From assembly GCA_030426875.1 (NCBI GenBank), contig JAUHXI010000042.1:1-9589 (forward strand): a DNA stretch of 9,589 bases, in the 5' to 3' direction. Of this stretch, positions 6,085 through 9,589 are shown one piece after another (the stretch's first letter is position 1; the number at the start of each line of letters is the position of its first letter). The notes under the pieces are model-generated. The model worked only from the letters and a program-made list of their open reading frames with translations, ran no database searches and was not told the DNA's origin. Both the position numbers and the translations under genes were made by a program. The DNA is from a bacterium (GTDB lineage: Bacteria > Patescibacteriota > Gracilibacteria > UM-FILTER-43-11).

Positions 6085-6123
6085 AATAAAATTTATTTCA
6101 GACAACTCGTTTCTATACGAAGT
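6083..6123 (-). repeat. Cassette C right end and orphan attC half-site at the array edge
   Basis: Bases 6106-6083 (minus) form the inverted partner of 5574-5597. Just outside, the minus strand reads ACTTCGTATA (6123-6114) then GAAACGA and the GTT core. Site 3 has the identical ACTTCGTATA (5506-5497) in front of its CAAAC spacer and core. The complementary other half of a hairpin is not found between here and znuB. It is either an attI-like target site or an attC cut in half. Confidence 0.55.
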
Positions 6124-6152
6124 GTTTTCATATAATATACTTAATTTTATGA

Positions 6153-6179
6153 ATTATATGCGAAATTTTTTCACCCCAA
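6153..6179 (-). promoter_or_regulatory. Candidate promoter at the entry of the cassette array
   Basis: A perfect -10 TATAAT (6158-6153) follows TTGGGG (6179-6174) at 15 bases, a short spacing; TTTGGG gives 16. A second AT-rich TATATTATATG lies closer to the array, and CATATAAT/ATTATATG form an 8-bp inverted repeat there. Transcripts would run into cassette C and beyond, like the common promoter of an integron. Read-through from the znu operon is the alternative, since no GC-rich terminator follows znuB. Confidence 0.35.
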
Positions 6180-6213
6180 ACCCCCCCATTTTACCAAAAT
6201 AATCCACCCCTCA

Positions 6214-7017
6214 CTACCTCCTTTTAAACACATTCGTCACAATCAACATCACCCCCAAAACCAAAACAATCATCGCCCCACTAGGGGTGTCAAAATAGTA
6301 CGATAAAAAGAGCCCAGCGAAGACGCCAATCACGCTCACAATCACCGAAAGCAAGACCATCTGCTTAAAACTTGAGGCTATGTTTTTGGCAATGTTGGCT
6401 GGAATCACCAAAAAGGCAGCCAATAGAATGACCCCAATTATTTTGATGCCAGCGGCCACCGTTAGCGCCAAAAGCAACATGAAAATAAAATTCACCCGCT
6501 CCACATTCGTGCCAGCACTGATCGCCAACTCTTTGTTGATCACCAGCTGAGTCAGTTGTTTTCTGAACAAAAAAAGCCCCACAATGTTGATTAAAAACAA
6601 GGCCAGACTCATCCACAAATCAGAACTAGAAACCGCCAGAATATTCCCAAACAAAAAGCCTTCAACGTTCTGGTAACCCTCCACCTGAGACAGAATGATG
6701 ATGCCCGCAGCGATGGAGATTTGAGAGGTTAGGGCCAAAATCGAATCCCGACTGAAGCGAGAGGAGCGTTGCAAGTAGTCGATGAAAAGCACGCCAGCCA
6801 AAGCGGCTAAAATCATGATCCAAAAACTATCCCACGACAACAAAAGACCTAACGCGATCCCCATGAAAACAATGTTGGCCATGGTGTGGCCAATGATGGC
6901 CTCCTCTCGAAGGACGACAAAATTCCCCAATAGGGCGTAAATGATGGCCAGTAAAAAGCCGACCATGAGGGCTCGCTGGAAAAAACCAAATTGTAAAGCG
7001 TCAAGAATGAGGCTCAT
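6214..7017 (-). CDS. znuB: Zinc ABC transporter permease ZnuB
   Basis: This 267-residue, very hydrophobic protein has the ABC-3 (ZnuB/MntB) family pattern: RALMVGFLLAIIYALLGNFV near the N-terminus, then VVLREEAIIGHTMANIVFMGIA, the central EGFLFGNIL segment, and GVILLAAFLVIPANIAKNIA in the region that contacts the ATPase. It ends with DTPSGAMIVLVLGV. About eight or nine membrane helices are expected, and the length is normal for the family. As a dimer it forms the inner-membrane channel through which ZnuC drives zinc delivered by ZnuA. Its start at 7017 overlaps the end of znuC by 17 bases, which suggests coupled translation. Metal choice (zinc rather than manganese) is inferred from the ZnuA and Fur-family neighbours. 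Confidence 0.93.
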   Translation of the reverse strand: MSLILDALQFGFFQRALMVGFLLAIIYALLGNFVVLREEAIIGHTMANIVFMGIALGLLLSWDSFWIMILAALAGVLFIDYLQRSSRFSRDSILALTSQISIAAGIIILSQVEGYQNVEGFLFGNILAVSSSDLWMSLALFLINIVGLFLFRKQLTQLVINKELAISAGTNVERVNFIFMLLLALTVAAGIKIIGVILLAAFLVIPANIAKNIASSFKQMVLLSVIVSVIGVFAGLFLSYYFDTPSGAMIVLVLGVMLIVTNVFKRR

Positions 7018-7717
7018 TTTCGTGATGTTTAAAAGGAACTAAATGAGGGCCGAAGAGTTTTTTAAAGGCGTCACTTTTTTTAACTTGTTCTGGATGACCA
7101 TGGCACACCAGGCAGTGGTCCACACAAAAAATAGTTTTAGCATGTTTGAAAACCAGGTGAATGTCGTGGGAAACGATGACCACCGTCAGTTTATATTTTT
7201 TTTGAATCTCTTCAATGCTGCAATAAAAATCTTTCTCACCCAGCACATCCAGACCCGAGGTCGGCTCGTCGAGCAAGATCAACTCCGGCTCCATTAGTAG
7301 AGCGTTGACGATTAAGACTCGTTGCATTTCACCCCCCGACAGGGCCCCAATATTACGCGCCCTTAAATGATGAATGCTAAGCTCCTTGAGTTTTGCTTCG
7401 ATTTTAGGGTCACTGGCCTGGCTATAAATCTTTAAAAGCTCATGCACCGAAAGAGGAATTGTACGGTCAAATTCAAACTTCTGCGGCACATAGCCAATGC
7501 GTTTGGTGTGTCGTGTGACTTTACCATCAGTGGGCTTGTGGATGCCTAAAATCAACTTTAAAATCGTGCTCTTGCCCGCGCCGTTCAAGCCAATGAGCGA
7601 AACGATTTCATTGGGCATGATGCTCAGGCTGATGTCCTTAACAATGCTCTGACCCGAAAGGGTTAAGGAGACATTCTCTAGTTCTATTAATGGTTTTGAG
7701 TCAATTTTTTTTGACAT
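7001..7717 (-). CDS. znuC: Zinc ABC transporter ATP-binding protein ZnuC
   Basis: This 238-residue ATPase is complete: Walker A GLNGAGKST (43-51), Q-loop Gln79 in GYVPQ, signature LSGGE (126-130), Walker B ELILLD with D150 and catalytic E151, D-loop SGLD, and H-loop His194 in VSHD. The GYVPQKFEFDRTIPLSV stretch and the C-terminal LFGPHLVPFKHHEN, with its His pair, are typical of the zinc/manganese (ZnuC/MntA-type) branch. It hydrolyses ATP at the inner face of the membrane to drive ZnuB. It starts 12 bases after the znuA stop and runs into znuB. No residue of the catalytic set is missing. Confidence 0.95.
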   Translation of the reverse strand: MSKKIDSKPLIELENVSLTLSGQSIVKDISLSIMPNEIVSLIGLNGAGKSTILKLILGIHKPTDGKVTRHTKRIGYVPQKFEFDRTIPLSVHELLKIYSQASDPKIEAKLKELSIHHLRARNIGALSGGEMQRVLIVNALLMEPELILLDEPTSGLDVLGEKDFYCSIEEIQKKYKLTVVIVSHDIHLVFKHAKTIFCVDHCLVCHGHPEQVKKSDAFKKLFGPHLVPFKHHENEPHS

Positions 7718-7729
7718 GAAAGGTTTGAA

Positions 7730-8800
7730 TTATTCAAAGGCGGCTACAAAAGCGTCGGTCAAGGCTCTTAAATTTTCTTCGTAACTTTCTTCACTCAATC
7801 CCAAACCGATAGGGTTAATTTCAAAACTTTTAACGCCTGTTTCCTCTTGTAAATTTTGAACGGTTTGAGGATTGAACTGAGGTTCTGTGAAAACAATTTC
7901 AATGCTCTCTTGCTCAATCAACGCAACCAACTCTTGAAAGTATGCCGCTGTAGGTTCTTTGCCAGGGAAGGGTTCGATGGCCGCTTTTCTGCTTTCCATC
8001 AAGTTGTAGCGGTCAAAATAATAGAGGTAAGCGTCGTGAAAGACAATGAATGGTTTTTGTTCCACATCTGCCAGAAGCGCGTCAATCTCTTGATCTAATG
8101 TTGTGAGTGTAGCAAGATAGTCAGTTGTATTTTCCTCATAAATAGAAGCATTGTTTGGGTCGATTTCAATCAGAGCATCTCGAATGGCTTCCACTTGAAT
8201 CATGGCTAGCTCCGGGTTGAGCCAAATGTGTGGATCTTGTCCCCCGTGACTGTGTCCATGCTCATCGTCGTGGTCTTCATGCTCGTCTTCATCATGCTCA
8301 TGTTCATCCTCCTCATGGTCATGCTCGTGATCTTCATCCTCATGCCTCTCCTCATGGGCTTCTTCATGATCTAATTCAAGGGGGCTTTCACTGTCTTTAA
8401 TCTGGCTTGATACAAAGTCAGCCGTCGTTACCACTTTTAAAGTGGGGTTTTGAGCAGCGTCCATCATATCCTCAATAAACGGTTCGAGTTCCAGGCCATT
8501 CATCACCAAAAGGTCTGCCTCAGAAAGCGCCCGAAGGTCGCTGGCGGTTGGCTCCCAAATGTGCACCGAGGCGCCTGGTTCTACTAAATTGGTCACCTCT
8601 GCCTGTTCGCCAGCAATGTTGGTTGCAAAGGAGTAAAGGGGGGGGAATGTTGTGACTATTTTAATCGGTTCCACGATTTCTTCGGTTTGAGTTGAGATTT
8701 CATTTTCGTCTACGGGAGCTTCGTTGGTGACTAATTCTGAGTCGCAGGCTGCCAACAAAAAAGAGGGGAGTATTAATATTGAAAAGAATTTTTTAAGCAT
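7730..8800 (-). CDS. znuA: Zinc-binding lipoprotein ZnuA with acidic His-rich loop
   Basis: This 356-residue cluster A-I solute-binding protein starts with a lipoprotein signal, MLKKFFSILILPSFLLAAC, with Cys19 as the predicted lipid-modified residue; the protein should be tethered outside the membrane. Zinc ligands expected for the family are visible: His80 (VHIWEP), His191 (DPHIWLNP) and His255 (FHDAYLYY). The third His, rather than Glu, favours zinc over manganese. The fourth position, usually Asp (DPLG), is Asn329 in INPIG. Between residues about 144 and 187 lies a loop made almost wholly of His, Glu and Asp, the zinc-sensing or zinc-collecting loop found in ZnuA proteins, here unusually long. 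It is second in the operon, 46 bases after the regulator and 12 before znuC. Confidence 0.93.
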   Translation of the reverse strand: MLKKFFSILILPSFLLAACDSELVTNEAPVDENEISTQTEEIVEPIKIVTTFPPLYSFATNIAGEQAEVTNLVEPGASVHIWEPTASDLRALSEADLLVMNGLELEPFIEDMMDAAQNPTLKVVTTADFVSSQIKDSESPLELDHEEAHEERHEDEDHEHDHEEDEHEHDEDEHEDHDDEHGHSHGGQDPHIWLNPELAMIQVEAIRDALIEIDPNNASIYEENTTDYLATLTTLDQEIDALLADVEQKPFIVFHDAYLYYFDRYNLMESRKAAIEPFPGKEPTAAYFQELVALIEQESIEIVFTEPQFNPQTVQNLQEETGVKSFEINPIGLGLSEESYEENLRALTDAFVAAFE

Positions 8801-8846
8801 GATATAAATGAGTTAAGAGGTTAAATGATTTAGTAATGAATAGAAA

Positions 8847-9263
8847 TTAAGCGCACTGCTCACACAAGCCAGACAACTCTGAAATGTGAGACAAACTCTT
8901 GTAGGCTAGTTTCTTAGGGAGTGTGCTTTTAAGGTCGCATTTCTCTTGAAGGAATTCATCCGCTCGCCCACACTTATTGCAAATGGCAAAGGAGTGACAG
9001 CCTTTCTGGAGTTCAAAATCACAACGGACATAACCTTCTTTGGTGTGTACTTTATGGATGATGTTTAGCGTCTCAAAAACATCTAAAACACGGTAAATGG
9101 TTACCACGTTGATGGGGATGTGTTCTGGTACGTGTTCTTCGATGTCGTAGGCGGAAAGGGGTATTTTAGCTTCCTCAAGCACATTTAAAACCGCCATGCG
9201 TGGGCCAGTTATTTTATACTTGTTTTTTTTGAGTATTTTAATCGATTGGTCAACAAAAGTCAT
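8847..9263 (-). CDS. zur: Fur-family regulator, probably zinc-sensing Zur
   Basis: This 138-residue Fur-family protein has a DNA-binding winged helix with the signature NVVTIYRVLDVFE (52-64) and a C-terminal dimerisation domain. The structural zinc site is complete: C95-x2-C98 (CNKC) and C134-x2-C137 (CEQC). His90 and the HISELSGLC segment (126-134) match the regulatory metal region. It is short, with a normal N-terminal PRMAVLNVLEE helix. Zur rather than Fur or PerR is inferred because it is the first gene of a zinc-uptake operon. With zinc bound it would repress znuABC and itself. ATG 9263 is used; the promoter and palindrome lie 24-65 bases upstream. Confidence 0.85.
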   Translation of the reverse strand: MTFVDQSIKILKKNKYKITGPRMAVLNVLEEAKIPLSAYDIEEHVPEHIPINVVTIYRVLDVFETLNIIHKVHTKEGYVRCDFELQKGCHSFAICNKCGRADEFLQEKCDLKSTLPKKLAYKSLSHISELSGLCEQCA

Positions 9264-9286
9264 GGTATTCAGTTTAAGTTAACCGT

Positions 9287-9328
9287 ATAATAATACATGA
9301 TTTTTATAAATGCAATAATATTTTATTT
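9287..9328 (-). promoter_or_regulatory. zur-znuACB promoter with Fur/Zur-like palindrome
   Basis: On the minus strand TTGCAT (9315-9310) and TATTAT (9292-9287) stand 17 bases apart and give a plausible promoter 24 bases before the start codon. The -35 box lies inside a 21-base palindrome (9308-9328) with the pattern AAAT-N2-AATA-A-TATT-N2-ATTT, 8 of 10 pairs matching. Its length and odd centre are those of Fur/Zur boxes, so metal-bound regulator would block the -35 box. In DNA this AT-rich some palindromy arises by chance. Confidence 0.5.
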
Positions 9329-9373
9329 GAATTTTTATTTATTTAAAAAAATTATTTTGAGTTAGAAAATCCT

Positions 9374-9419
9374 TATGGATATTGTGAATTCATATTAAAT
9401 GCATTTTCCATTATCCATA
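9374..9419. repeat. 8-bp inverted repeat in the zur upstream region
   Basis: TATGGATA (9374-9381) and TATCCATA (9412-9419) are perfect inverted copies 30 bases apart. They could be a second regulatory site or a weak hairpin. Apart from this and the zur promoter, I see nothing else firm between 9329 and 9529. Confidence 0.3.
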
Positions 9420-9529
9420 TGAAAAAATACCTGTGCATGCTCGATGTTTTTTTAGATATGAATCCGCTTGTTTTTCAAATGCTCTTTTCATCTCTCTTGA
9501 ATTTTTTCCATTCTCTCGTTTAAAAAAAG

Positions 9530-9589
9530 CTATTTTTTACTTGGCTCAAGCCAGGCCATTCCTAGTACGGCCATTGGAGCGGCTAAAGC
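9530..9589 (-). CDS. C-terminus of an unidentified protein, cut by window edge
   Basis: The minus strand reads ALAAPMAVLGMAWLEPSKK and then TAG at 9532-9530, a sensible hydrophobic-then-charged ending in the direction of the znu operon. Base composition changes from mixed to very AT-rich just after the stop. The remaining 19 residues are too few to name a family; a membrane protein or enzyme tail are both possible. Confidence 0.5.
   Translation of the reverse strand, partial: ALAAPMAVLGMAWLEPSKK

Larger units (their letters stand above)
5488..6106 (-). mobile_element. Gene cassette C (one-helix membrane protein)
   Basis: Its ends are inverted repeats: bases 5574-5597 match the reverse complement of 6083-6106 at 22 of 24 positions. 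The right copy runs up to the start codon and the left copy contains the stop codon. The unit is therefore one gene wrapped tightly by its own recombination ends, with a leader of about 22 bases. Confidence 0.65.

Noticed and set aside
5584..6105. TTG start at 6105 for the membrane protein
   Set aside because: The TTG is part of the GTTGTCT recombination core; the ATG at 6084 is directly behind the repeat and gives a normal N-terminal membrane segment.
6181..6187. Run of seven C as a phase-variation tract
   Set aside because: It lies in the intergenic gap, is short, and no gene frame depends on it.
9411..9491. 26-codon minus-strand ORF starting MKRAFEKQADSYLKKH, overlapping a short MEKIQER ORF by ATGA
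   Set aside because: It looks faintly protein-like and might be a broken small gene, but it has no ribosome site, promoter or known relative.

Overview
This is an AT-rich bacterial window in which almost everything is coded on the minus strand. From right to left it holds a zinc-uptake operon, a small array of gene cassettes bounded by integron attC-like sites, and a MarR regulator followed by a truncated ABC exporter. The start codons I checked lack a convincing Shine-Dalgarno sequence, as is common in Bacteroidota and in some Patescibacteria. The sequence alone does not fix the phylum.

Right part (about 6214-9589): a Fur-family regulator (probably Zur), a lipoprotein zinc-binding protein with a long His/Asp/Glu-rich loop (ZnuA), an ATPase (ZnuC) and a permease (ZnuB). 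They sit head to tail with gaps of 46 and 12 bases and a 17-base overlap. A Fur-like palindrome covers the predicted -35 box in front of the regulator, so the operon is probably self-regulated by zinc. The last 60 bases carry the C-terminus of a further minus-strand gene.

Middle part (about 2137-6123): the most interesting region. Three imperfect hairpins (2137-2239, 2677-2802, 5482-5580) share the layout AAC - spacer - arm - variable centre - arm - spacer - GTT expected of attC sites. They cut the region into three units: a HEAT-like protein gene; a two-gene unit with a RadC-like JAMM protein and a 607-residue protein with a DUF4365/PD-(D/E)xK-like N-terminus; and a one-helix membrane protein gene. 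In every unit the two outermost ends are inverted repeats of each other (18/23, 23/26 plus 30/31, and 22/24 matches), whereas the two halves of each hairpin present now do not match beyond the core. That is the pattern left when cassettes exchange strands at the GTT core. No integrase is in the window. An orphan half-site marks the edge of the array next to znuB.

Left part (1-2136): the array fades into a gene-poor stretch with several strong hairpins and a short GC-rich gene fragment in a foreign codon style, reading on the plus strand. Beyond it lie marR, with a palindrome in its promoter region, and an ABC exporter cut by the window edge just at its Walker A motif.
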